Virus record (IMG/VR): IMGVR_UViG_3300035698_012959
Location: 1-64,000 of that record
From: a virus
Reading direction: 5' to 3' (one strand)
Length of the DNA: 64,000 nucleotides
Under the pieces are notes generated by a model, which had not been told where the DNA came from, searched no databases, and worked only from the letters and a program-made list of their open reading frames with translations. The position numbers and the translations under genes were made by a program. Positions 7,032-15,445 of the stretch are shown one piece after another (positions within the stretch are counted from its first letter, which is position 1; every line of letters begins with the position of its first letter).

Positions 7032-7209
7032 ACAGCAAATAGAAAAAAGATTAGAATGGTTGGATAATATCAGAACCAAACTCGAATTCCAAATAAATAG
7101 GAGAGAACCTTTTGAGGAAATTGAAAAAACTTTAAACGAATTAAAAGCAACTACAGATAAAATTAGAGAGTTTGTGGGTCTCGAAGATAGTGAAACTTAC
7201 GGAGCGTAA
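7021..7209 (+). CDS. Small coiled-coil protein, 62 aa
   Basis: Almost the whole protein is predicted as a charged helix (KQQIEKRLEWLDNIRTKLEFQINRREPFEEIEKTLNELKATTDKI, given here only as a description of residues 4-48 in two heptad-rich stretches). It overlaps the preceding gene and sits 17 bases before the HD gene. No known family. Confidence 0.5.
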   Translation: MRYKQQIEKRLEWLDNIRTKLEFQINRREPFEEIEKTLNELKATTDKIREFVGLEDSETYGA

Positions 7210-7226
7210 AAATTAAAAAATAAGTT

Positions 7227-8003
7227 ATGTTAACAGCAGTAGAAATACAAGACAATTGGGATGAAATTCTCCACATCATCACAACCAATATTACAGGAGA
7301 TAGAAAAGATAAATTATTAGATTTTTATAAAAAATATGAAGATATACTACATATTATACCAGCTGCTAATAAGTTGCAGTACCATAACTGTTTTCCGGGG
7401 GGTTATATAGATCATGTTTTAAGAGTGACTAAAGCCGCTTTGAAGATAAATGAAGTATGGAATAGTTTTGGACAAAAACATAACTTTAGTGAAGAAGAAT
7501 TAATATTCTCAGCTATTAACCATGACCTAGGAAAAATGGGAGATGGTGAAAATGGAGCATGTTATGTAGAACAAACAGATCAATGGAGAAGAGATAAATT
7601 AGATGAATTATATTCATTTAATACTAAAATATCATTTATGTCTGTCCCAGATAGAAGTTTAAGATTATTACAAAAGATGGGAGTAGAAGTAAGTGATAAT
7701 GAATGGTTAGCTATTAAACTACATGATGGTTTGTATGATGAAGCGAATAAAGCTTATTTGTTTAAATTCCAACCAGAACAAAAATTAAGAACTACTTTGC
7801 CACTTATATTACATCAAGCAGATTTAATGGCCTCTAGGATAGAGTATGATAATCATTGGTGGGGTAAATTTAATGATCATAATGATACCAAATCAACCCC
7901 ATTATCAAAACCAGTAACACCTAAACCTCCCCAAAAGAAGGTGGTTAATGAAAATTTACCAAACGACTTAACATCAACATTTTCTAACTTTTTTAATAGT
8001 TAA
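7227..8003 (+). CDS. HD-domain phosphohydrolase
   Basis: The metal-binding HD pattern is visible: His63 in GGYIDHVLRV, His99-Asp100 in AINHDLGKMG, His166-Asp167 in LHDGLYDE, and His196/Asp199 in LHQADLMASR. HD enzymes hydrolyse nucleotides, cyclic nucleotides or ppGpp-like alarmones, or act as 2'-5' phosphodiesterases; the exact substrate is not evident. The C-terminal 40 residues are Pro/Lys-rich and probably disordered. Located between nucleotide metabolism and the late sigma factor gene. Similar HD proteins occur in many T4-like marine phages. Confidence 0.8.
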   Translation: MLTAVEIQDNWDEILHIITTNITGDRKDKLLDFYKKYEDILHIIPAANKLQYHNCFPGGYIDHVLRVTKAALKINEVWNSFGQKHNFSEEELIFSAINHDLGKMGDGENGACYVEQTDQWRRDKLDELYSFNTKISFMSVPDRSLRLLQKMGVEVSDNEWLAIKLHDGLYDEANKAYLFKFQPEQKLRTTLPLILHQADLMASRIEYDNHWWGKFNDHNDTKSTPLSKPVTPKPPQKKVVNENLPNDLTSTFSNFFNS

Positions 8004-8005
8004 TC

Positions 8006-8272
8006 ATGAATATAACAATATCAATTCTAGCAGGTGCAGTAATCGTATTAGGATATATAGTATTAAATTTATTATTCAAAGTAATAAAACTCGAAAAAGC
8101 CGTAGATAAATATGACGGTCTGATGAATAATATAAGTGATCTAATACTTGAATCAGATTCTATATTTGGGGATAGCAATATCAGAAATGGATTTGAAAGT
8201 GACGATGAAGTAGGTGGTTTCTTTCGTAACATGAAGGAAATGCAATCAAAATTGATGAAATTCACCCTATAA
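8006..8272 (+). CDS. Small membrane protein, 88 aa
   Basis: One N-terminal membrane segment (ISILAGAVIVLGYIVLNLLF) is followed by a charged cytoplasmic part with acidic and Met-rich helices (NMKEMQSKLMKF). It starts three bases after the HD gene stop. Small anchored proteins of this kind are frequent in T4-like phages; function unknown. Confidence 0.6.
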   Translation: MNITISILAGAVIVLGYIVLNLLFKVIKLEKAVDKYDGLMNNISDLILESDSIFGDSNIRNGFESDDEVGGFFRNMKEMQSKLMKFTL

Positions 8273-8281
8273 ATAAAAAAT

Positions 8282-9202
8282 ATGAGTCAAAAAATTTTAG
8301 AATCTACATTATCAACAATATTTGTTGAAAATAAAAATTGGAGTACATTTAAAGTTACAAAAAAAAAAAACATAATCCTTAGTAAGATATATCTACTTCC
8401 GTTGGATATCAGAGATACAGTAGTAAGTAACCTAAGTAAAATTAAGTCAAATAAAAAACTTGATCTTTACTTAGGTAACTCTATCTTATTCCTAGAAGAG
8501 AAGGTAGTTAAACCCAAGAGGAAAAAAAACATGTATTTTACCCAAGATACAGAAGATGCCATCATAGAGTACAATGGGTGTGATGATCAAATTAAAAAAA
8601 ATATTCTATATAATAACAGAATTGAACACGCTTTTTTTAAACTTACCCAAAATATAATTCATACTTTTAAATTTTATTACCTAGATGTAGATTCTATCGA
8701 AGAGTTACAACATCAGGTAATTACTTTTTTAATAGAGAAATTACCTTTATACCAATCAGGTAAAGGAAAAGCATACTCTTATTTTGGAACTATTGCCAAG
8801 AGATATTTAATAGTATATAATAATAAAAATTATAGCAATCTACAAAATAAAGAACAACTAACAGAAGTTGATAAGGATAAAAATGTATTAAATGATCTTA
8901 ATAACCACTACACCCACGATTCTAACCTATCAGATTTTTTAGATTTATTTATTAGTTATGTAGAAAAGAATGTAGTGAAAATATTTAGAAAACCCAAAGA
9001 CATAAAAATAGCAAATGCTATATTAGAAGTATTTAGAAAAAGAGAAATGATTGAGATATTTAATAAGAAAGCTATATACATATATTTAAAAGAAATGGTT
9101 GATGCTAAAACTTTTCAAATTACTCGAGTAATAACTAAATACAAAGTAGTTTATAAGAAATTATTTAACGAATACCATGATACGGGAGATGTGATCTTTT
9201 AA
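8282..9202 (+). CDS. Late-transcription sigma factor (gp55-like)
   Basis: The core resembles region 2 of phage late sigma factors: NNRIEHAFFKLTQNIIHTFKF, then EELQHQVITFLIEKLPLY and the conserved SGKGKAYSYFGTIAKRYLI, which corresponds to the DNA-melting helix of gp55-type proteins. The first 85 residues are basic and the last 100 helical. It would direct RNA polymerase to late promoters, in this genome probably the GATATTTATA motif found upstream of virion operons. It sits immediately before the first late operon (9234). Length 306 is larger than T4 gp55 (185), as is common in marine relatives. Confidence 0.75.
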   Translation: MSQKILESTLSTIFVENKNWSTFKVTKKKNIILSKIYLLPLDIRDTVVSNLSKIKSNKKLDLYLGNSILFLEEKVVKPKRKKNMYFTQDTEDAIIEYNGCDDQIKKNILYNNRIEHAFFKLTQNIIHTFKFYYLDVDSIEELQHQVITFLIEKLPLYQSGKGKAYSYFGTIAKRYLIVYNNKNYSNLQNKEQLTEVDKDKNVLNDLNNHYTHDSNLSDFLDLFISYVEKNVVKIFRKPKDIKIANAILEVFRKREMIEIFNKKAIYIYLKEMVDAKTFQITRVITKYKVVYKKLFNEYHDTGDVIF

Positions 9203-9211
9203 TTATATACA

Positions 9212-9219
9212 TATTTATA
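9212..9219 (+). promoter_or_regulatory. Late promoter motif TATTTATA
   Basis: ACATATTTATAAG lies 14 bases before the ATG at 9234, the first baseplate-operon gene. Same motif as before most virion operons in the window. Confidence 0.65.
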
Positions 9220-9233
9220 AGTAAAAAATCAAT

Positions 9234-9605
9234 ATGGATTTTACCCAAACAATATTTAAAAAAAAGACTTACGCTGATATATTAGAGAAAATATATAAAA
9301 ATACGGAGAAAAAAGAAAAAAGTATTGATGCTTTGATTAGTTCTTTGAAGGATAAAGTTATAGATGCTAATAGTGCCCTACAAATGGTACCATTAATTAA
9401 AGAATATTTAAACGCCGGTTTAAAGAATGATGAAAACTTGATTAAGATGGTAGCTATTGTTCAAAGATCAGTAGATAGTGAAGATGGTGCTGAAGGTTTA
9501 GAAATGTCTCAGGTAGAGAAAGATGAATTAGTTGCATTATCTAAATCATATCAACCAGAAGAAATAACAGCGGAAATAAAAAAATCTAAAACTAGTACTA
9601 AATGA
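9234..9605 (+). CDS. Tail/baseplate-operon protein, 123 aa
   Basis: A mostly helical protein (KKTYADILEKIYKNTEKKEKS at the start, then ALISSLKDKVIDANSALQMVPLIKEYL). First gene after the late motif at 9212-9219 and directly before the baseplate spike gene, which overlaps its end (ATGA). The position and helical character suggest a small baseplate hub or assembly protein like T4 gp26/gp51, but I see no diagnostic motif. Confidence 0.55.
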   Translation: MDFTQTIFKKKTYADILEKIYKNTEKKEKSIDALISSLKDKVIDANSALQMVPLIKEYLNAGLKNDENLIKMVAIVQRSVDSEDGAEGLEMSQVEKDELVALSKSYQPEEITAEIKKSKTSTK

Positions 9606-10633
9606 AAAATGCTGCCATTAAAAGTAATAATAATAAAAGTTCCCCACCCATTAATAAAGTTGGTAAGGTATTTAAATCTATACTTTCGGTTGATGATGTT
9701 GATGAAGAAACGTGGAAAAAGTATGGTGGTGAATTTACATTAGGTGGAGTATTATTTAGTAATTATCCAGACACTAGGCATATGTCTGATGTTGATGTTA
9801 ATGAATGCGATATTGCTTTACCTTTATATCCTAATAACATATACGTTCCATTAAAAGGTGAATTGATTTATATAGTAAGTCTCCCAAATAAATCATATAA
9901 TAAAAACAAACATGCTAAATCTAATTACTATATTACATCTATCAATTTATGGAATAATTACCACCATAATTCTATAAATTCTAATAAAGGAGTAGATTTT
10001 GTAGAACAAACTGATGTAAAAAATCAGTCTTTAAAGGTGGGTGATTATTTAATAAATGGTAGATGGGGGCATTCTATTTTATTTTCTTCATCCCCTGAAA
10101 GTGACCCAATAATAAACATAACTAACAACTTATCGTATAAAAATATTAACCTAGATGGTTCTAATATAGTATTATCTAAAGGGGAGAATTTGGATTTAAA
10201 CATTCAAAATAGTGATTTGCAACAGTATGTGTATGAATATAAGTCTAATCAAACCCTCATTAAATCTCAGCGAGTAATCATATATTCTAGTGACGATGAT
10301 ATAATATTATCCTCAAATAAGGACATCTTATTAAATGGAGTACAAAATAATATAGTTGGAAAGAATATAAATTTGATTAGTAAAAATATTCACATAGGTC
10401 CCCAGGAACATAAAGAATTTGCTTTATTGGGAGATACCACAATAAATTTAATAGAAGATTTAATAAAGTCTATTTCTTCATTTTCCACCTCCCTCAAAAA
10501 TTCAGGTATAACCTCAGCAGGAGGAGTGAATTTTAGTAATGTGATGGCGGCATCATCAGTATTATCTAGTAAAATGAATAGTATATCAAAGCAAACATTA
10601 AAATGTAAATCTAAATATATAACTTTATCATAA
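9602..10633 (+). CDS. Baseplate central spike protein (gp5-like, no lysozyme)
   Basis: The N-terminal 180 residues fit an OB-fold spike module, with the hallmark GRWGHSILFSS of phage spike proteins, following a DIALPLYPNNIYVPLKGELIYIV strand region. Residues 190-290 show repeated short strands (DDDIILSSNKDILLNG, GKNINLISKNIHIGP) like the triple-stranded beta-helix of gp5/VgrG needles. T4 gp5 carries a lysozyme domain in between; here none is present. The last 60 residues are Ser-rich and helical. It would form the membrane-piercing needle. The next gene overlaps by one base. Confidence 0.8.
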   Translation: MKNAAIKSNNNKSSPPINKVGKVFKSILSVDDVDEETWKKYGGEFTLGGVLFSNYPDTRHMSDVDVNECDIALPLYPNNIYVPLKGELIYIVSLPNKSYNKNKHAKSNYYITSINLWNNYHHNSINSNKGVDFVEQTDVKNQSLKVGDYLINGRWGHSILFSSSPESDPIINITNNLSYKNINLDGSNIVLSKGENLDLNIQNSDLQQYVYEYKSNQTLIKSQRVIIYSSDDDIILSSNKDILLNGVQNNIVGKNINLISKNIHIGPQEHKEFALLGDTTINLIEDLIKSISSFSTSLKNSGITSAGGVNFSNVMAASSVLSSKMNSISKQTLKCKSKYITLS

Positions 10634-11487
10634 TGATACCTAATACTAAATATAATATTGACCCAGAAAGGATATCTGAATATAAAAGTAGTATATCTAA
10701 ATCTAAAAAGAATAGTTTAAAAACTAATGAAGGAATAAAAGGTAGAGTTTTAACAAAAACAAACTCGATAGACCCTGCAATTTTACTATCTAATACCTTG
10801 TTTAACTTTTCTGCTAATTATGGAACAAGTATTGCTTCCACAAATAAGGAAATTAACGATTCTATAGATTCTTTAAATGTTTATATAACAAATATAACAA
10901 GTACTGAACAAGTAATAAAAGCTATTACTTCTAAAAATAATATAATAAATAAAATTGATAACAATGTTAGAAAATTTGAAACTCTGAGTAAGATATTTGA
11001 TACTATAAGTGTATTGTTACTCACGCTCCAAGTGGTGTTAAAAGTTATAAATAATATACCATTACCTATGCCTATATCAGTCACTTCAAAATTAAATCTT
11101 GTAACTAAAATCATAGAAGGAGTAACAATATTTGTGTTGTCTTTTAATTTCATAAAAGAAATGATGGTTCAGTTAGAATTAGATAAACAAAGAATAAAAA
11201 ATATTGAACTAATATTAGAAGATAATTTAAATAATTTAGATACGGATGATTTAAAGTCATTTAATAATGATGTAATACAGGATCTAGATTATAATGTAAT
11301 TTATAAGGGATTTAAACTAAAAATAGAAATAGTTGATGATAAAGAAGCTATTTTACAAAGACAATCAGTTGCTGTAGATTCTAATAATAATATAGTATTA
11401 AGATCAATCCCGTCATTTACAAGTAAACCACAACAATTAGTAGAAGAACTAAAATTAATAATAGATAAAGAGAATTTGAAACCATAA
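10633..11487 (+). CDS. Baseplate-associated protein with a central hydrophobic region, 284 aa
   Basis: The N-terminus is basic and Ser/Lys-rich. Residues about 120-175 contain two hydrophobic helices (ISVLLLTLQVVLKVINNIPLP; VTIFVLSFNFIKEMMV), then helices and a small beta domain (KGFKLKIEIVDDKEAI). Its place between the spike and gp25 suggests a hub-associated protein, perhaps delivered into or across the membrane at infection; that is inference. No family name can be given. Confidence 0.6.
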   Translation: MIPNTKYNIDPERISEYKSSISKSKKNSLKTNEGIKGRVLTKTNSIDPAILLSNTLFNFSANYGTSIASTNKEINDSIDSLNVYITNITSTEQVIKAITSKNNIINKIDNNVRKFETLSKIFDTISVLLLTLQVVLKVINNIPLPMPISVTSKLNLVTKIIEGVTIFVLSFNFIKEMMVQLELDKQRIKNIELILEDNLNNLDTDDLKSFNNDVIQDLDYNVIYKGFKLKIEIVDDKEAILQRQSVAVDSNNNIVLRSIPSFTSKPQQLVEELKLIIDKENLKP

Positions 11488-11495
11488 TATTTATA
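11488..11495 (+). promoter_or_regulatory. Late promoter motif TATTTATA, very close to the start codon
   Basis: ATAATATTTATAAGT ends three bases before the ATG at 11499. If it works like the others, the transcript would start at or inside that codon, so it either makes a leaderless message or serves mainly the gp25/gp6 genes downstream. Confidence 0.5.
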
Positions 11496-11498
11496 AGT

Positions 11499-11801
11499 AT
11501 GAAATTAAGTGCATTAAGAAAAGAAATCGGGTTAGTAGTTAGAGAAGTCATTAGAGAAGAACTAGGATTCCTAAAAAAAGAAATGTTAAGTGAAGGTATG
11601 AATTTTACCACAGATGATATTGATAGTTTTGCTAGCCGAGCAAGCAATTCAGGATCACGTCCACTTCTTCCATCCCCAAATACTTCAGTAGCTACCAAAC
11701 CACCCCAACTATTAGCGGGAGATGCTGGTGACCAATATGCTGATTTTTTTAAACAAACATTGGATTCTATGAAACCAGGTGAATTAAGTAATTATAGCTA
11801 A
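11499..11801 (+). CDS. Small protein with capsid-targeting-like N-terminus, 100 aa
   Basis: The N-terminus is an amphipathic charged helix (MKLSALRKEIGLVVREVIREE) similar in style to the N-termini of other virion-operon proteins in this window. The rest is Ser/Pro-rich and probably disordered, ending in a short helix. It lies between baseplate genes and may be a virion assembly factor. Function unknown. Confidence 0.5.
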   Translation: MKLSALRKEIGLVVREVIREELGFLKKEMLSEGMNFTTDDIDSFASRASNSGSRPLLPSPNTSVATKPPQLLAGDAGDQYADFFKQTLDSMKPGELSNYS

Positions 11802-11803
11802 TA

Positions 11804-12205
11804 ATGAAACTATTAGGAAAAATAAATCACATTGATAATACAGATAAAGCAATTGGGATATCATTACCATTTAATGGTAAAGGTGTTTTTAATAAAACAT
11901 ACGATACTAAAACTCAAATTAAAAGTAACTTAATAAACTTATTACTTACATATAAAGGAGAAAGAATAGAAAATCCTGAGTTTGGTGCTGATTTACCCCG
12001 ATTATTATTTGAACCTATAGACGATATATTATATGATAGAATTAAAAATAATATAACTAATAATGTAAGAATATATATTCCTCAAGTACTAATTGGAGAA
12101 ATAAATATTGATCCTGATGAAGATAATAATACTATTATAGTTAACATAAAGTATAAAATAGTATTATCAAATACTTTAGATGAAATAAATATAGAAATAA
12201 AATAA
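11804..12205 (+). CDS. Baseplate wedge protein (gp25-like)
   Basis: Matches the gp25/GPW lysozyme-like fold of contractile tails: LLTYKGERIENPEFGADLPRLLFEP, with the conserved GER-x3-P-x-FG and the L-x-FEP signature. Family length is about 130, as here. In T4, gp25 sits at the junction of wedge and sheath and primes sheath assembly. The stop overlaps the ATG of the gp6-like gene (TAATGG at 12203-12208), as in other T4-like phages where 25 and 6 are neighbours. Confidence 0.9.
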   Translation: MKLLGKINHIDNTDKAIGISLPFNGKGVFNKTYDTKTQIKSNLINLLLTYKGERIENPEFGADLPRLLFEPIDDILYDRIKNNITNNVRIYIPQVLIGEINIDPDEDNNTIIVNIKYKIVLSNTLDEINIEIK

Positions 12206-13992
12206 TGGATAATAAAACTATTAAATACGTAAATAAAGATTTTGATGCCCTTAAAAAATCACTCCTTGAATTCTCAAAAACCTACTTTCCGGACACATAT
12301 AATGACTTTTCTGAAGCAGAGCCTGGACATATGTTTATCGAAATGGCATCATATATTGGTGATGTTTTGTCTTTCTATACTGATAATCAGATACAGGAAA
12401 ACTTTCTCTCTTTAGCAGAAAATAAAGAATCAATATACAATTTAGCATATATGTTTGGGTACCAACCTAGACTATCATATGCGGGTTCTACTAATTTGAG
12501 TATGGAGCAATTAGTACCTTCAATAACATCCTCTAGTATAAAATATCCTAATTTGGATTACGCATTAACTATCCCAAAACATACTACTATTAAGTCCTCA
12601 GTAAATCTGTCTAATTTTACAATATTACATGAAGTAGATTTTAGAAATACAGGCTCAGTGGAAGTAAATTACTTTAATGAAGATTATTTCTTACTAAGTA
12701 CATCGGTTAAAGCATTAAATGCAGATATCAAAACTGTAAATATAACAGTATCTAATTCAACCAAGTTTTATACTACTAACATAATAGATGCTAAATTTAT
12801 AAAGATATTAAGTATTACAGATCAAAATGAAAATTTATGGTACGAAGTACCTTATTTAGCCCAATCATCAATAATGGACGCTACTTCTAATTCTAATAGT
12901 AATATAGATAATGTTGACCATATATTAAGTTATAAAAAAGTTTTAAGGAGATTTACTACAAGAGTTAAACCAGAAGGAGATGTTGAATTACAGTTTGGGA
13001 GTGGTTTATTTCAAAATAACGATGATGAAGACATAATAATTAACCCAAATAATATATCTTTAGGATTAGTTAGTGAAGTTTCAACCTTGATAGATACATA
13101 TAATCCCAATTCTTTCAGTTTTACTAAAGAATATGGTATGATCCCACCAAATGGAACTGTATTAACTATTAGTTATTTATCTGGAGGTGGGATCGAGAGT
13201 AATCTTGATACTAAAACATTAAATGGTAGTAATAACATAATAGGAGAATTTCTAACAGGAGGTAATCGATCATCATCTATAGAATCTGCTATTAGAAATA
13301 GTTTGGTATATTATAATAATGAGAAAGTAAGTGGAGGTGCAGGTCCTGATACTAATGAGCAGATAAAATTTAATACAATGCATGCCCAATCAGCTCAATT
13401 AAGAGCTGTTTCTAAAAATGATATAATGTTAAGAGCATTAACATTACCTCCTGAATATGGGAGTATAGCTAAATCTTATGTAAGTAGTAATTCTAATAAG
13501 CGTGTATTAGATCTTTATGTATTATCTTATGATAATAATAAAAAACTACAAATAGCTAATACTACATTAAAAAACAATTTACTGCAATATATTTCTCAAT
13601 ATAAAACATCACTAGATAGAATAATAATTAAAAATGCTTTTATAATCAATATAGGAATAGAATTTAGTATATCTATTGACCCCAAATTCAATAATAATGA
13701 AGTTTTAATAAAAAGTATAACTGCTATTAAAGAAGAATTTAGCACTGATAAAATGCAAATTAATAAACCAATTATTAAATCTAAAATAAATTCATTATTA
13801 CTGAAAACACCAGGTGTTATTGCAGTACCTGATATAACTATAACTAATATTAATAGCGATACATATTCTCCATATAGTTACGATATGGGAAAAGCAACAA
13901 AAAATAATATATTATACCCTTCCGTAGATCCTTGTATTTTTGAAATAAAATATCCTGATAATGATATAAAAGGTAGGATATATAATACATAA
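12205..13992 (+). CDS. Baseplate wedge protein (gp6-like, baseplate J family)
   Basis: The N-terminus is diagnostic for gp6-type wedge proteins: YVNKDFDALKKSLLEFSKTYFPDTYNDFSEAEPGHMFIEM then ASYIGDVLSFYTDNQIQENF (described as consecutive motifs in residues 9-70). The length of 595 is near T4 gp6 (660). It would form the iris ring of the baseplate with gp25 and gp7. The C-terminal half contains the PGVIAVPDI segment typical of baseplate J proteins. Confidence 0.9.
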   Translation: MDNKTIKYVNKDFDALKKSLLEFSKTYFPDTYNDFSEAEPGHMFIEMASYIGDVLSFYTDNQIQENFLSLAENKESIYNLAYMFGYQPRLSYAGSTNLSMEQLVPSITSSSIKYPNLDYALTIPKHTTIKSSVNLSNFTILHEVDFRNTGSVEVNYFNEDYFLLSTSVKALNADIKTVNITVSNSTKFYTTNIIDAKFIKILSITDQNENLWYEVPYLAQSSIMDATSNSNSNIDNVDHILSYKKVLRRFTTRVKPEGDVELQFGSGLFQNNDDEDIIINPNNISLGLVSEVSTLIDTYNPNSFSFTKEYGMIPPNGTVLTISYLSGGGIESNLDTKTLNGSNNIIGEFLTGGNRSSSIESAIRNSLVYYNNEKVSGGAGPDTNEQIKFNTMHAQSAQLRAVSKNDIMLRALTLPPEYGSIAKSYVSSNSNKRVLDLYVLSYDNNKKLQIANTTLKNNLLQYISQYKTSLDRIIIKNAFIINIGIEFSISIDPKFNNNEVLIKSITAIKEEFSTDKMQINKPIIKSKINSLLLKTPGVIAVPDITITNINSDTYSPYSYDMGKATKNNILYPSVDPCIFEIKYPDNDIKGRIYNT

Positions 13993-14016
13993 AAGATATT
14001 TATTTTTTATCTTGTT

Positions 14017-14026
14017 GATATTTATT
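14017..14026 (+). promoter_or_regulatory. Late promoter motif GATATTTATT (second copy at 13995-14004)
   Basis: Two GATATTTATT elements lie in the gap after the gp6-like gene, at 13995-14004 and 14017-14026. The second ends 21 bases before the preferred ATG at 14048. Confidence 0.6.
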
Positions 14027-14047
14027 GTAAATAAAAATACAATCTAC

Positions 14048-15124
14048 ATGGCTATCTTTAAAATTTTCCCTGAAAAAGATTCTACTATAATCAAAAAAAC
14101 TCCTACAGTAAACGCGGGAAGAGATCCTATCGTTAATTTAGGAATAGATAATGATAACCCATCTCGTATGTTGGTCAAATATTCTAATACTGATTTGGTC
14201 AATATATTAAATAAAGTTGTAGAAGATAGTTCGATACAAAGTTTTAAAACTTATATAAAATATTATGTGGCTAATGCAAGTAATATCCCAACCGATTATA
14301 CAGTAGAAGTCACCCCTATATCAGGTTCATGGGATGTAGGTACTGGAATGCAAAATGATAATATTAACCCCAAAAATGGAGTTAGTTGGGATAGCAGAGG
14401 AACTGTAAATTGGGATAATGCCGGGGGGGATTTAGTAGATACAGAAGATACTTTGTATTTAAATTATATTTTTACTCAATCATTTCAAAATAATAGTAAT
14501 AAAGATTTAACTATAGATATATCCCCATACATTGGACGATTTTATAATAGTTATATAAATGTATTATCACCTCATTATGGTTTACTAGAAGATAATGGTT
14601 TTTTAATTAATATAAAAGATGATTTAGTAACAGGCTCTAATTCGTATAACATATCTTATTTTAGTAGCAATACTCACACTATATATCCACCACATATTGA
14701 AATAAGATGGAATGATGTCCATTACAATACAGGATCGTTAGAAAATTTAGAAGTTAATAAATTATTTACCACAAACATTCAATCAGATACTACTGAATTT
14801 TCACAAAATACTACATATAGATTTAATATCCATAGTAGGGAAACACACCCTGTAAGAACATTTTCTACATCATCATTATACTTAGAAAATAAAATATTAC
14901 CCCCAACTTCATATTATGCCTTATATGATGTTAAAGCTGATATAGTAATTATTGATTTTGATGAAGAATATACCAAAATATCATGTGATGAAAGTGGTAA
15001 TTTTTTTAATATAAACATGAATGGACTTCAACCCGAAAGATACTATAAAATATTAATTAAATATGTATTGAATGGTAAATCTATCATCAAAAATAATAAT
15101 TATATATTCAAAATAAACAAATAA
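14048..15124 (+). CDS. Baseplate/tail structural protein, 358 aa
   Basis: A longer frame exists from an ATG at 14012, but that ATG precedes the late promoter motif at 14017-14026. The ATG at 14048 (MAIFKIFPEKDSTI) gives the usual spacing, so I chose it. The protein is beta-rich: a first domain with VNLGIDNDNPSRMLVKY resembles the jelly-roll/DNRLRE-type modules of tail proteins, and GTVNWDNAGGDLVDTEDTL is typical of marine phage baseplate proteins. The C-terminus looks like a fibronectin-type beta domain. Its position after gp6 suggests a wedge or fibre-attachment role. The stop overlaps the next ATG. Confidence 0.65.
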   Translation: MAIFKIFPEKDSTIIKKTPTVNAGRDPIVNLGIDNDNPSRMLVKYSNTDLVNILNKVVEDSSIQSFKTYIKYYVANASNIPTDYTVEVTPISGSWDVGTGMQNDNINPKNGVSWDSRGTVNWDNAGGDLVDTEDTLYLNYIFTQSFQNNSNKDLTIDISPYIGRFYNSYINVLSPHYGLLEDNGFLINIKDDLVTGSNSYNISYFSSNTHTIYPPHIEIRWNDVHYNTGSLENLEVNKLFTTNIQSDTTEFSQNTTYRFNIHSRETHPVRTFSTSSLYLENKILPPTSYYALYDVKADIVIIDFDEEYTKISCDESGNFFNINMNGLQPERYYKILIKYVLNGKSIIKNNNYIFKINK

Positions 15125-15444
15125 TGGAAATATTATCAATAGAAAAAACATATACAGATAATTCAGTACTTAACAAAATAATAAATACAGATTTTACTTT
15201 TTTCAAAAAACCACCTATTGAGGAAAATGAAATAACTACAGATGATTTTTTTGAATTTTATGAATCATTATTTTATGGTATAGATAAAGAAGGATTAGTT
15301 AATTCACACAAATATATATTATCTAAAACACTAGATTATTTAGGTTTATCATTAAAAGATGATAATATTACTGAAGAGTTAATAAATGAAATCACAAGAT
15401 TAAAGTCAGAATTATTAGAAATAAATAAAATAAATATTAATTAA
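15124..15444 (+). CDS. Small baseplate-operon protein, 106 aa
   Basis: Acidic, helical protein (EENEITTDDFFEFYESLFYGID; then LDYLGLSLKDDNITEELINEI). Lies tightly between two large tail genes. Possibly a chaperone or small wedge component, by position only. No motif. Confidence 0.55.
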   Translation: MEILSIEKTYTDNSVLNKIINTDFTFFKKPPIEENEITTDDFFEFYESLFYGIDKEGLVNSHKYILSKTLDYLGLSLKDDNITEELINEITRLKSELLEINKININ

Positions 15445-15445
15445 T

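Noticed and set aside
10633-11487. Tape measure protein
   Set aside because: Hydrophobic helices in the middle are suggestive, but 284 residues is far too short for a tape measure of a contractile tail and T4-type order places it at the baseplate.
14012-14047. Upstream ATG extension of the tail protein
   Set aside because: The ATG lies before the late promoter motif 14017-14026, so it would not be in the message; the added residues are hydrophobic and unlike the family start.
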